Origin: Euryarchaeota archaeon UBA287
Lineage (GTDB): Archaea > Thermoplasmatota > UBA186 > UBA287
DNA length: 31,675 bases
NCBI GenBank assembly: GCA_002495235.1
Contig: DAEG01000100.1
Span: forward strand, 1 to 31,675
Direction of reading: 5' to 3'
The notes beneath the pieces were generated by a model. It did not search any database and was not told the origin of the DNA. It saw only the letters and a program-made list of their open reading frames with translations. Position 1 is the first letter of the stretch; each line of letters starts with the position of its first letter. This document shows, one piece after another, positions 1 through 7,485 of this stretch. The translations under genes and the position numbers were made by a program.

Positions 1-1
1 A

Positions 2-133
2 GTGACCATAGACAGCGCATTCGAGCTCTACAGAAGCGCGGAGGAGCCCAAGAGCATAAGGATATTCGAAGGAGAGGGGCACAGCATAGAGAACGAGGAA
101 GAGCTATACAGCACCATAATCTCGGAGCTCTGA
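2..133 (+). CDS. Alpha/beta hydrolase, C-terminal fragment (cut by window start)
   Basis: An open frame runs from the window edge to a TGA at 131-133 and encodes about 43 residues. The segment reads like the end of a dienelactone hydrolase/prolyl-oligopeptidase type alpha/beta hydrolase: a strand followed by a Gly-His with the pattern EGEGHSIENEEEL, which in this fold carries the catalytic histidine, then a final helix. The nucleophile and acid residues lie outside the window, so substrate and exact family cannot be named. It converges on the minus-strand deaminase gene, with 44 bp between the two stop codons. Confidence 0.6.
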   Translation: MTIDSAFELYRSAEEPKSIRIFEGEGHSIENEEELYSTIISEL

Positions 134-177
134 GAAGACGCTCCGCATGCGGTAGAAGACTTGAAGCAGTTCAGGCT

Positions 178-1371
178 TCAAAGCTCCTTCCTTATTCTCT
201 CGCTGAACCTTCCTCCCCTATACAGCATCTCTCCGTTTATAATCGTCGTATCGACCCTCTGGGTCGTGCAGTATACCAGGTTTGAGGGCGTGAATGGATA
301 GATGGATCTTTTATCCACCAGGATCAAGTCCGCCAGTTTTCCCTCCTCAATCGCTCCTGAATCTATGCCCAGCGCTCTGGCGCCGTTCTCGGTGGCCATT
401 CTCAAACATGCTTCATGCCCCATGATGGAAGGATCCCAGTGCGTGCTCTTGTGGAGCAGCGCTGCAAGACGCATGTCCGCGAACATGTTCAGGGAGTTGT
501 TGGTTGCCGCGCTGTCCGTGCCTAAGGCGACGTTAGCACCAGCCTCAAGAAGCTCTGGTATCGGAGCTATTCCATTAGCGAGCTTCAGATTGCTTGAGGG
601 GCAGTGAACTACCGTTGAGTTTCTGAGGGCTTCGATCTCTCTTTTTGTCAGAAAGATACAGTGGACCGCTATGAAATTCTCATCCATGATCCCGAGAGAG
701 AACACTAGCTCGGCAGGTCTTTTTCCTCTCTCCTTAAAGAAAGAGTAGACCTCACCTTGGCTCTCGTTCAGGTGCATCGTGAGAAACGTCTCTGAGGCCA
801 GATCCTTTGCCTTCAGCATCGTTTCGTCGGAGCAGGCATAGACACCCTGGAGGGCTACGCCCTTGGTCACAAGGGTGCTACGCTTTCCTCTGAGGAAGAA
901 CTCACAGTTTTTTATCGGACTTCCTCTCTGTGTCGTCTTGTCCTCATCAAGAACGGCCCACGCGAGGGCGCAGCGCATACCCAGAGTCTCTGCGGCTCGC
1001 TCGACGATGTCCTCGTCGTAATAGAAATCAAGGAAGCATGTTGTGCCTATTGCTACCATCTCCGCCATGCCGGTGACTGCACTTTTGTATATCATCTCCC
1101 TTGTGTTCCTGCGATCGAAATCCTCGGTCTGCCTTAAAAAATCCTCAAATGAGAGGTCATCGAACAGTCCTTTTGCAAGGGTCAGACCTAAATGAGTGTG
1201 CATGTTCACAAGCCCGGGCATTGCCACGAGATCCTTTCCCTCTATCTTTTCTTCAGCCTCACATTTTATGTTTCCTATCCCGCGTATCCTGTTACCCTCT
1301 ATCAACAGATCCGTGTCCCTGATCAGCCTACCCTCCTTGAGCACATCGACGTGCTCTATCAGGATGTCCAT
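178..1371 (-). CDS. dadD: Amidohydrolase, probable 5'-deoxyadenosine / SAH / MTA deaminase
   Basis: The 397-residue protein belongs to the metal-dependent amidohydrolase superfamily, MtaD/DadD/TrzA branch. Visible motifs are NMHTH near residue 57 (first two metal-binding histidines), HLNES (metal His plus substrate Glu), HC in an AVHCIF context and GTDSAATNN (metal-binding Asp). The C-terminal part forms the small beta-sandwich with the end of the protein. Archaeal members deaminate 5'-deoxyadenosine, S-adenosylhomocysteine or methylthioadenosine to the inosine form, clearing by-products of SAM and radical-SAM enzymes. Length fits the family (about 400-430). A TATA-like element at 1391-1400 on this strand fits a leaderless transcript. 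Substrate preference among the three nucleosides cannot be read from sequence; guanine or cytosine deaminase is less likely. Confidence 0.85.
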   Translation of the reverse strand: MDILIEHVDVLKEGRLIRDTDLLIEGNRIRGIGNIKCEAEEKIEGKDLVAMPGLVNMHTHLGLTLAKGLFDDLSFEDFLRQTEDFDRRNTREMIYKSAVTGMAEMVAIGTTCFLDFYYDEDIVERAAETLGMRCALAWAVLDEDKTTQRGSPIKNCEFFLRGKRSTLVTKGVALQGVYACSDETMLKAKDLASETFLTMHLNESQGEVYSFFKERGKRPAELVFSLGIMDENFIAVHCIFLTKREIEALRNSTVVHCPSSNLKLANGIAPIPELLEAGANVALGTDSAATNNSLNMFADMRLAALLHKSTHWDPSIMGHEACLRMATENGARALGIDSGAIEEGKLADLILVDKRSIYPFTPSNLVYCTTQRVDTTIINGEMLYRGGRFSERIRKEL

Positions 1372-1390
1372 GGCAATTATTGCATTCGTG

Positions 1391-1400
1391 GTATTAAACC
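1391..1400 (-). promoter_or_regulatory. TATA-like element of the deaminase gene
   Basis: On the minus strand the sequence reads ggtttaatac, about 25 nt upstream of the ATG at 1371. This is the spacing expected for an archaeal leaderless promoter. The rest of the 1372-1600 spacer holds short GC-rich palindromes but no gene I can support. Confidence 0.4.
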
Positions 1401-1603
1401 TGATGCTACATAAAGCAAGAAGCGCTTCGCTACGCGATCGCTCCAGTCAGGCAACTGCGCTGCTGCGCCTTAAATTCCACGCTGTAAGCGCGTCAATCAA
1501 GCGGCATAGTGAGATGGGCGTGGTTCTCAACATTCCATATCTGCATAGCCGTAGCCAATCCTATCGCATCCAGAATTAGAATTTCGGTGATACGAAAAAC
1601 GTG

Positions 1604-1616
1604 TTATATTTATATC
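1604..1616 (+). promoter_or_regulatory. Probable TATA box of the hydrogenase operon
   Basis: The AT-rich element ttatatttatatc is preceded by an A-rich stretch (cgaaaaac) that could act as a BRE. Transcription would be expected to start near 1635-1640, just before a GAGGGG purine tract and the ATG at 1651. The mRNA would then have a leader ahead of the hydrogenase start codon at 1688 or 1751, unlike the mostly leaderless genes elsewhere in the window. Confidence 0.5.
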
Positions 1617-1650
1617 AAGACGCCGATACTGCCGTGAGGGGCAAAAGCAT

Positions 1651-1770
1651 ATGACAACAGAGAGGATGGTGCACATAAAGAAAGGACATGTATTCTGCCA
1701 ATCTGAGAAAGCAGGTAATAGGACCGCTGGTCACAGAGGATGGGGTCTGTATGAGGGCTGCGTTCTTTGA
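1651..1770 (+). other. 39-codon leader ORF ahead of the hybrid hydrogenase gene
   Basis: An ATG at 1651, about 9 nt after a GAGGGG Shine-Dalgarno-like tract, opens a 39-codon frame that ends at TGA 1768-1770. It overlaps the next gene in another frame and spans both of that gene's candidate starts (1688 and 1751). Its sixth codon onward encodes MVHIK, and the 16 nt at 1666-1681 are identical to the first 16 nt of the hoxU-like gene (6811-6826). It could be a regulatory leader peptide, a relic of rearrangement, or chance. No homology is recognised. Confidence 0.2.
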
Positions 1771-3190
1771 TTTTGCGAGCTGCGAGGGATGCCAGCTCCA
1801 GGTAGCCAACCTGGAGGAGGACATACTGAAGCTGGTCTCGGCCTGTGACATCGCGTCTTTCCGGGAGATCATGAAGGAGAGCTCTGACAGCTATGACATC
1901 GCGTTTATAGAGGGCTCTATAATAAGGCCTATGGACGAGGAGAGGCTGAAGAAGATAAGGGGCAACGCGAAGATCCTTGTTGCCCTTGGCGACTGCGCCT
2001 GCAACGGAGGGGTGAACAAGCTGAGCACTGGATACAGCAGGGATGATCTAGTAAATGAGGTCTACGGCACTGATATGAGGGACAGCCCTCTTTTCGAAAC
2101 CACGGGCGCGAAGGCCGTTGATGAGGTCGTTGGTGTTGATCTCTACATATACGGATGTCCCGTAAGAAAAGAGAGAGTGCTCTACTACACAGAAAAAATC
2201 CTCAGCGGAACTTTCTCCAGGAACGCATCCTCGTACTTTGATATGCCTCAGAGAAAGAGAACCGTGGACAGAAGATCAGTAGTGCAATACGATCCTGAGA
2301 AATGCATACTGTGCAGGAGGTGCGACACCATCTGCGGCAGCGCCCTAGGCATACACGCCTTGGGCCCGGTGCAGAGGGGGCCTAGGACGACGATAGGCAC
2401 TCCCGAGAATGTCGGATTCGATAACAATGGCTGCATAAGGTGCGGACAGTGCGTCTACTTCTGTCCTGTTGGCGCCCTCAGCACAGGAAGTACAGCAGGC
2501 ACAGTGCGCGAAGCCCTGAGAAATGACAAGTGCGTCGTTGCCATAGACACCATAGCGCTCGCTTCGTTCGTAGAGCATGATCCTGCGATGAGCAGCGTAG
2601 GCTTCGAAGAAGCTGAAAAGAGGGTCATAGTTGCAATGAGACAGATCGGTTTTGACAAAGTCGTGCAGTATGATCACTACCTAGAAGAGTCACTGCAAGA
2701 TGATGCCAGAAAAGAGGAGGGTATGCTATCCTGGTGCATGGGCGCTTTCAATTACATGAATGGCACAGGCAGGGAAGAGGATGACAGCAACGCGCCATGG
2801 ATCCTCTATGCAAAGGAATTCCCCCAGCACAAAAGGGCACTCATAACGCCTTGCACGGCCATGAAGAGCAGCGGCATCGACATTGTGCTGTCTGCCATGG
2901 AACTGGAGGAGCTACTGAGAGAGATGGGCATCAGACTTGATCTAGTGACCGCAGCGAATGAGAACAACTGCAGGTATGATAACGCTCCTGCAAAGACGCA
3001 CCCCGGTGTTGCTCTTCCTGCAGATCTTTCCGGACGTGTGAGATCCATCAGAATGGGTTCTGCTCCGATCCCTCAGGGGAATGGGCTCTATGAGGTATAT
3101 CCGTGCCTTAGAAGATGCCTCACGGGAGGCGGCAATTATCCTCGGATGGATACTGCTTTTGTCGAGCATTTGAAGGAGGTGCTGGAATGA
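1688..3190 (+). CDS. Hybrid hydrogenase subunit: [NiFe] small subunit + 2x[4Fe-4S] ferredoxin + degenerate [FeFe] H-cluster-like domain
   Basis: The 500-residue protein has three parts. Residues about 23-175 are a group 3-type [NiFe] small subunit: SCEGCQ (C32, C35), GDCACNGG (C103/C105) and GCP (C157) supply the proximal cluster. Residues about 200-262 are a bacterial-type ferredoxin with two CxxCxxC(x3)C sets (C206/209/212/216 and C249/252/255/259). Residues about 281-500 follow the order of the [FeFe]-hydrogenase catalytic domain. C350 sits at the L1 position, TPCTAMK (C389) at L2 and YPCLRRCLTGGG (C473, C477) at L3. The four cysteines equivalent to the H-cluster ligands are present. The residues equivalent to the proton-relay Cys, the L2 Lys and two Met are W349, M392, T387 and Y471. 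The domain is also shorter than usual, so a [4Fe-4S]-only electron-transfer or structural role is inferred. Homology begins near the in-frame ATG at 1751, which may be the true start. The stop overlaps the nuoE-like gene as ATGA. Confidence 0.85.
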   Translation: MYSANLRKQVIGPLVTEDGVCMRAAFFDFASCEGCQLQVANLEEDILKLVSACDIASFREIMKESSDSYDIAFIEGSIIRPMDEERLKKIRGNAKILVALGDCACNGGVNKLSTGYSRDDLVNEVYGTDMRDSPLFETTGAKAVDEVVGVDLYIYGCPVRKERVLYYTEKILSGTFSRNASSYFDMPQRKRTVDRRSVVQYDPEKCILCRRCDTICGSALGIHALGPVQRGPRTTIGTPENVGFDNNGCIRCGQCVYFCPVGALSTGSTAGTVREALRNDKCVVAIDTIALASFVEHDPAMSSVGFEEAEKRVIVAMRQIGFDKVVQYDHYLEESLQDDARKEEGMLSWCMGAFNYMNGTGREEDDSNAPWILYAKEFPQHKRALITPCTAMKSSGIDIVLSAMELEELLREMGIRLDLVTAANENNCRYDNAPAKTHPGVALPADLSGRVRSIRMGSAPIPQGNGLYEVYPCLRRCLTGGGNYPRMDTAFVEHLKEVLE

Positions 3191-3660
3191 ACGAGTCACA
3201 GAAAAAAGAGCTTGATGAGATCGTCGAGAAGTACAGAAAGCTCCCAAACGCAAAGATCAAGATACTGCAGGAGACCCAGCTGAAGTTCGACTATCTAAGC
3301 GGTGAGAGCATGAGACACATAGCTGAGGCTCTCGGTGTGAGCTATACCGAGATATACGGCATAGCCACGTTCTACTCGTTCTTCAACCTCAGCCCTCCTG
3401 GAGAGCACACAATAAATGTGTGCCTGGGCACGTCATGCCACGTGAAGGGCGGTGACGAAATCCTCGAAGAACTGCAGAAGACTCTAGGTGTGGACGTGGG
3501 AGAGACCACAAAAGACGGTCTTTTCTCCATCAAGACCGTCCGCTGTCTGGGCTGCTGCGGTCTCTCCCCGGTCATCGACATAGACGGAAAGACCTTTGGC
3601 AGGGTTAAGAAGGCCAAAGTTAGTGGCCTGCTAGAGCCGTACAGGGAGGTGAAGGAATGA
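3187..3660 (+). CDS. hoxE: NuoE/HoxE-like [2Fe-2S] thioredoxin-fold subunit
   Basis: The 157-residue protein matches the 24-kDa (NuoE/HoxE/HydC) family. It has an N-terminal helical region with the family pattern YTEIYGIATFYSFF and a C-terminal thioredoxin-like domain. That domain carries CLGTSC (two cysteines four apart) and CLGCCG (the second pair), which together bind one [2Fe-2S] cluster. In diaphorase modules it sits next to NuoF and takes part in electron transfer or bifurcation. The ATG at 3187 overlaps the stop of the small-subunit fusion (ATGA), and its own stop overlaps the next start in the same way, so translational coupling and a 1:1 complex are likely. A longer reading from 3115 would extend into the upstream gene and has no family support. 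Confidence 0.93.
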   Translation: MNESQKKELDEIVEKYRKLPNAKIKILQETQLKFDYLSGESMRHIAEALGVSYTEIYGIATFYSFFNLSPPGEHTINVCLGTSCHVKGGDEILEELQKTLGVDVGETTKDGLFSIKTVRCLGCCGLSPVIDIDGKTFGRVKKAKVSGLLEPYREVKE

Positions 3661-6600
3661 GCGTTAGAGAGATGAAAGAACTAGAGGATATAGCTTCCAG
3701 AGGAGCAAAAAAGATTAAGCCAGAGAAACCAATGCTTGTGTTCGGTGCAGGAACCTGCGGCGTTGCTTCAGGCTGTGGAGATCTCATAGACTTCGCCAGA
3801 GAGTATCTAAAGAGCAAGGGCATAGAGAACGAGGTAATACTGACGTCTGTGGGCTGTAATGGCATGTGCCACGCAGAGCCTCTCGTTGACGTCAAGCTGC
3901 CGGGCAGGGTCAGACTGACATACTCTTCTGTTGATGTGGACAAGCTGAAGAGAATAATTGATGAGCACCTCCTGGGTGGACAGCCGGTCAGGGAATTTGC
4001 ACTGGCGCAGCTCACAGAGGATCCTTCGCCACTGCCATACGGGAGGGTGGACGGAGATGACCCCTACGAGGGGATACCATCGTACAAGGATCTCCCGTTC
4101 CTGGCAGGACAGCGCAGGATCGTGCTGCGCAACTGCGGCATAATAGACCCAGAGGACATGGAGCAGTACATCGCAAGGGGCGGTTACAGGGCAGCGTTCA
4201 AGGCTCTGCACGAGATGAGTCCTGAAACAGTCATAGATGAAGTAAAAGCCGCTGGTCTCCGGGGAAGGGGAGGGGCTGGCTTCCCTACTGGCCTGAAGTG
4301 GGAGCTGTGCCGCAAAGAGAAGAGTGATGAAAAGTACGTGATATGCAACGCGGACGAGGGAGACCCCGGAGCGTACATGAACAGGGCAGAGATAGAGGGA
4401 GATCCTCACTCCCTGATAGAAGGCATGATAATAGGAGCATATGCCATGGGTGCGACTCACGGCTTCATATACGTGAGAGCGGAGTATCCCCTGGCAATAG
4501 CAAGGCTGAAGAAGGCTATAGCACAGGCGAGCGAGCATGGGCTTCTCGGAAAGAACATAATGGGAACCGACTTTTCCTTTGACATAAGGATCGTAGAAGG
4601 AGCAGGGGCCTTTGTCTGCGGAGAAGAGACGGCCCTGATGGCCTCTATAGAAGGCAGAAGGGGAGAACCTAGGCCAAGGCCGCCTTTCCCGGCTCAGAGC
4701 GGGTTGTGGGGGAAGCCTTCAAACATAAACAATGTCGAGACCTGGTTCAACGTTCCTGTCATAATAGAGCTGGGTCCCAAGTGGTTCTCTTCCATAGGGA
4801 GAGAGAAGAGCAAGGGAACAAAGGTATTCTCTCTAGTCGGCAAGATAAACCGCGCCGGGCTGGTGGAGATACCCTTTGGGACAAGGCTCAAGGAGGTCAT
4901 ATATGGAATAGGCGGTGGTGTGCAGAACGGCAAGGGGTTCAAGGCTGTTCAGACTGGAGGACCTTCAGGCGGCTGCATACCGACGGATAAGCTGGATACC
5001 CCCATCGACTATGAGGGCCTCACCGCTATCGGCTCCATTCTGGGCTCTGGCGGCATGGTGGTTATGGATGAGGACAACTGCATGGTGGACGTTGCCAAGT
5101 ATTTCCTCTCATTCACTTCGGACGAATCGTGTGGTCAGTGCGTGCCGTGCCGCGTTGGCATCACGAGGGCAAAGGAGATCACGGAAAGAATCTCGAAGGG
5201 CATGGGCAGGAAAGAGGACATAGCACTTCTGGAAGATCTCGCGAGGCAGATAAACAGAGATTCTCTCTGTGGCCTGGGTCAGACCGCGCCAAATCCGATA
5301 CTGACGACGATAAAATACTTCCGCAACGAATACGAAGAGCACATAGAGAAGCACAGGTGCGAGGCTTCAGTGTGTGCATCGCTTTTCAGCGCGCCGTGCG
5401 AGAACACATGCCCGGCCGGCACAAACGTTTACGGATACATCCAGCTGATAGTGGAAAAAAGATTTGACGAGGCCTACGAATTGAACAAAGAAGACAACCC
5501 CATGCCTGCGGTTATAGGCAGGATCTGCGAGCACACGTGCGAGTTGAGGTGCAACAGAGGAAAGCTAGACGAACCGATAGCTATAAGGGAGCTCAAGAGG
5601 TACTGCGCTGACAAAACTATAGCCGCAGGAAAGCACGCCACCGCCAAGATGCTTGATGACGTGGGCAGAAAGGTGGCAATCATAGGTGGTGGCCCTTCTG
5701 GACTGTCTGCCGCCTACTTCCTTAGAAGGATGGGGTACGACATCACAGTATTTGAGAGGATGCACGAGCTTGGGGGACTGCTGAGATACGCGGTGCCCGA
5801 GTACAGGCTTCCCCGCAGCGTGCTGGACCGGGAGATAGATGACCTGCTGGCCCTGGGCATAAGGGCCAAGACCGACTGCAGGGTCGGGAGCGATGTGTCC
5901 ATAAATGCGCTCATAAATGACTACGATGCTGTCTACGTATCCATCGGATGCCAGAAGAACAGGAATCTCGACATAGAAGGAGAGGGCTTGCCCAATGTGT
6001 ACTCCGGTCTTAATCTGCTTGAGAGAATAAACACGGGCACATTACCGGATCTGGGTAAAGAGGTCATAGTCTTAGGCGGTGGCAACGTCGCTATAGATGG
6101 CGCAAGATCCCTGCGCAGGCTAGGCCACTCGGTTACCATTGCATACCGCAGGACCGAGGAAGATATGCCCGCATACAAGGAAGAGATAAGAGCAGCCAAG
6201 GACGAGGGCATAAATTTCGAATTTCTCCTAGTTCCTGAAAAGATCGTTGATAGAGGCAATGGAACACTGGGGGCGATATTCAGGAAGATGCGGACGGAAG
6301 AGTACAGAGTTGATGGAAAGCTGGCTATAACCCCCACAGAAAGCACCGTGGAACTGAAGTGCAACAGCGTCGTTGCGGCGATAGGGCAGGAACTTGACGT
6401 GTCTCAGGCATTTTCAGAGAAGAACACGATAGGCAAGAACAATCTCATACAGGTCGACGAGCAGCAACGCTGCCTGTTCAGCCCCAAGGTCTTTGCCGGC
6501 GGTGAAGCGGTCACCGGGCCAAAGAGTGCTATTGAAGCGATAGCCCAGGGCAAGAAGGCTGCCGAGAACATAGACGTGCTGCTCAGCGGTGGTGAACGTT

Positions 6601-6809
6601 ACGAGAGGCTGAGAGCGCTCAGAGAGGAAATAAAGTACAGAATGGAGGAACCTCACAATGAGGAACGTATGAAGAGAGAGACCCCTATTGAGCTATCAGT
6701 GCCAGAGAGGCATGACAATTTCCGAGAGGTAGTAAAAGTCTTAGACGACGAGAAGGCCGTGCGTGAGGCCAGGCGCTGCCTCAGATGCGATCTGGCTGGG
6801 GGCGAGTGA
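3657..6809 (+). CDS. NuoF-GltD fusion: NAD(H)-binding diaphorase subunit joined to NADPH-type flavin oxidoreductase
   Basis: The 1050-residue fusion has these parts in order. Residues about 20-110 are a thioredoxin-like [2Fe-2S] domain (C34, C40, C67, C71). Residues about 150-480 are the NuoF core, with the FMN/NAD glycine-rich loop RGRGGAGFPTG near 202-212, ADEGDPGAY, and GAGAFVCGEETAL. Next come an SLBB-like segment and the SCGQCVPC...C [4Fe-4S] site (C492, C495, C498, C538). From about 565 it is a GltD/NfnB-like unit: Cys-rich N-terminus (C568, C573, C581, C585, C624, C628, C632), FAD-binding GGGPSGLSAAYFLRR near 677, and a second dinucleotide fold GGGNVAIDGARSLRR near 807, followed by YRRTEEDMPA, whose arginines suit NADPH. 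The predicted complex can therefore meet both NAD(H) and NADP(H). Start and stop are coupled to the neighbouring genes. Fusions of this kind are known in bifurcating oxidoreductases; the partner specificity here is inferred. Confidence 0.93.
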   Translation: MSVREMKELEDIASRGAKKIKPEKPMLVFGAGTCGVASGCGDLIDFAREYLKSKGIENEVILTSVGCNGMCHAEPLVDVKLPGRVRLTYSSVDVDKLKRIIDEHLLGGQPVREFALAQLTEDPSPLPYGRVDGDDPYEGIPSYKDLPFLAGQRRIVLRNCGIIDPEDMEQYIARGGYRAAFKALHEMSPETVIDEVKAAGLRGRGGAGFPTGLKWELCRKEKSDEKYVICNADEGDPGAYMNRAEIEGDPHSLIEGMIIGAYAMGATHGFIYVRAEYPLAIARLKKAIAQASEHGLLGKNIMGTDFSFDIRIVEGAGAFVCGEETALMASIEGRRGEPRPRPPFPAQSGLWGKPSNINNVETWFNVPVIIELGPKWFSSIGREKSKGTKVFSLVGKINRAGLVEIPFGTRLKEVIYGIGGGVQNGKGFKAVQTGGPSGGCIPTDKLDTPIDYEGLTAIGSILGSGGMVVMDEDNCMVDVAKYFLSFTSDESCGQCVPCRVGITRAKEITERISKGMGRKEDIALLEDLARQINRDSLCGLGQTAPNPILTTIKYFRNEYEEHIEKHRCEASVCASLFSAPCENTCPAGTNVYGYIQLIVEKRFDEAYELNKEDNPMPAVIGRICEHTCELRCNRGKLDEPIAIRELKRYCADKTIAAGKHATAKMLDDVGRKVAIIGGGPSGLSAAYFLRRMGYDITVFERMHELGGLLRYAVPEYRLPRSVLDREIDDLLALGIRAKTDCRVGSDVSINALINDYDAVYVSIGCQKNRNLDIEGEGLPNVYSGLNLLERINTGTLPDLGKEVIVLGGGNVAIDGARSLRRLGHSVTIAYRRTEEDMPAYKEEIRAAKDEGINFEFLLVPEKIVDRGNGTLGAIFRKMRTEEYRVDGKLAITPTESTVELKCNSVVAAIGQELDVSQAFSEKNTIGKNNLIQVDEQQRCLFSPKVFAGGEAVTGPKSAIEAIAQGKKAAENIDVLLSGGERYERLRALREEIKYRMEEPHNEERMKRETPIELSVPERHDNFREVVKVLDDEKAVREARRCLRCDLAGGE

Positions 6810-6810
6810 A

Positions 6811-7485
6811 ATGGTGCACATAAAGATAAACGACAGGGACGTGGACTGCGATGCAAACCTCAGGGTGCTTGACGTAGCTCTGAAAGAGGGTATAGACATA
6901 CCAACTCTCTGTTATAACCCGTTCTTAGATGCCGTGAGAACCGCCAGATGCAGGATGTGCCTTGTTGAGATAGTTGCCGGAGGAAAACCTGGAGTGCAGT
7001 CTAGCTGCGCTCTTCCCGTGTCTGAGGGGCTTGCCGTGCTGACCAACAGCAAGGCGGTCTATGAAGCAAGAAGAATGATCCTGGAGCTGACACTCTCCGA
7101 CCACATGCTGGACTGCAGAAAGTGCGCCACGAGCGGGGACTGCACTCTGGCAGAGCTGTGTGAAGAGTACGACGTCGATGGTGTTCCAGTGTGCTCTGAG
7201 TGCAGGAACAAGAGGGGCGGATGTCTCCTTTCCAGGGGCGAAATGTGCCTTGGACCCATAACCAGAGATTATTGCAGCGCGTTTTGCACAAACAGCGGGT
7301 ATCGTTGCGGCGGGTGCTGCACTCTCTCCTCAAGCAGGAGTGTACTGAGATATGGTGTGAAACAGTACATGGACATGGGCGTACCTCTGGAGGAGGTACG
7401 CAAGGCCGCCAGCATATTCTCTTCACGGGAGATAGAGCTCCTTGATGAAGTAATGCAGGAACTGGAAGGGGGGGTAAAGGCATGA
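6811..7485 (+). CDS. hoxU: HoxU/NuoG-N-like Fe-S subunit with an extra Cys-rich [NiFe] small-subunit tail
   Basis: The 224-residue protein begins with a plant-type [2Fe-2S] ferredoxin domain (C34, C47, C50, C66). The His-Cys3 [4Fe-4S] motif typical of NuoG/HoxU follows (H98, C102, C105, C111). From about residue 126 there is a stretch with nine cysteines (C128, C131, C138, C146, C155, C159, C166, C169, C170) in the arrangement VCSEC...CLGPITRDYC...C...CGGC. I recognise this as the tail normally present at the C-terminus of group 3 [NiFe] small subunits (the CLGPVTR...C...CYGC type). Its presence here, and absence from the small-subunit gene, suggests that a cluster-binding module moved between subunits. 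The start is the ATG at 6811, one base after the preceding stop; the stop overlaps the hoxH-like start. Confidence 0.9.
   Translation: MVHIKINDRDVDCDANLRVLDVALKEGIDIPTLCYNPFLDAVRTARCRMCLVEIVAGGKPGVQSSCALPVSEGLAVLTNSKAVYEARRMILELTLSDHMLDCRKCATSGDCTLAELCEEYDVDGVPVCSECRNKRGGCLLSRGEMCLGPITRDYCSAFCTNSGYRCGGCCTLSSSRSVLRYGVKQYMDMGVPLEEVRKAASIFSSREIELLDEVMQELEGGVKA

Noticed and set aside
2528..3190. A working [FeFe]-hydrogenase active site in the first operon gene
   Set aside because: Four Cys ligands are present, but the proton-relay Cys, the L2 Lys and both Met are replaced, so catalytic function is not supported.
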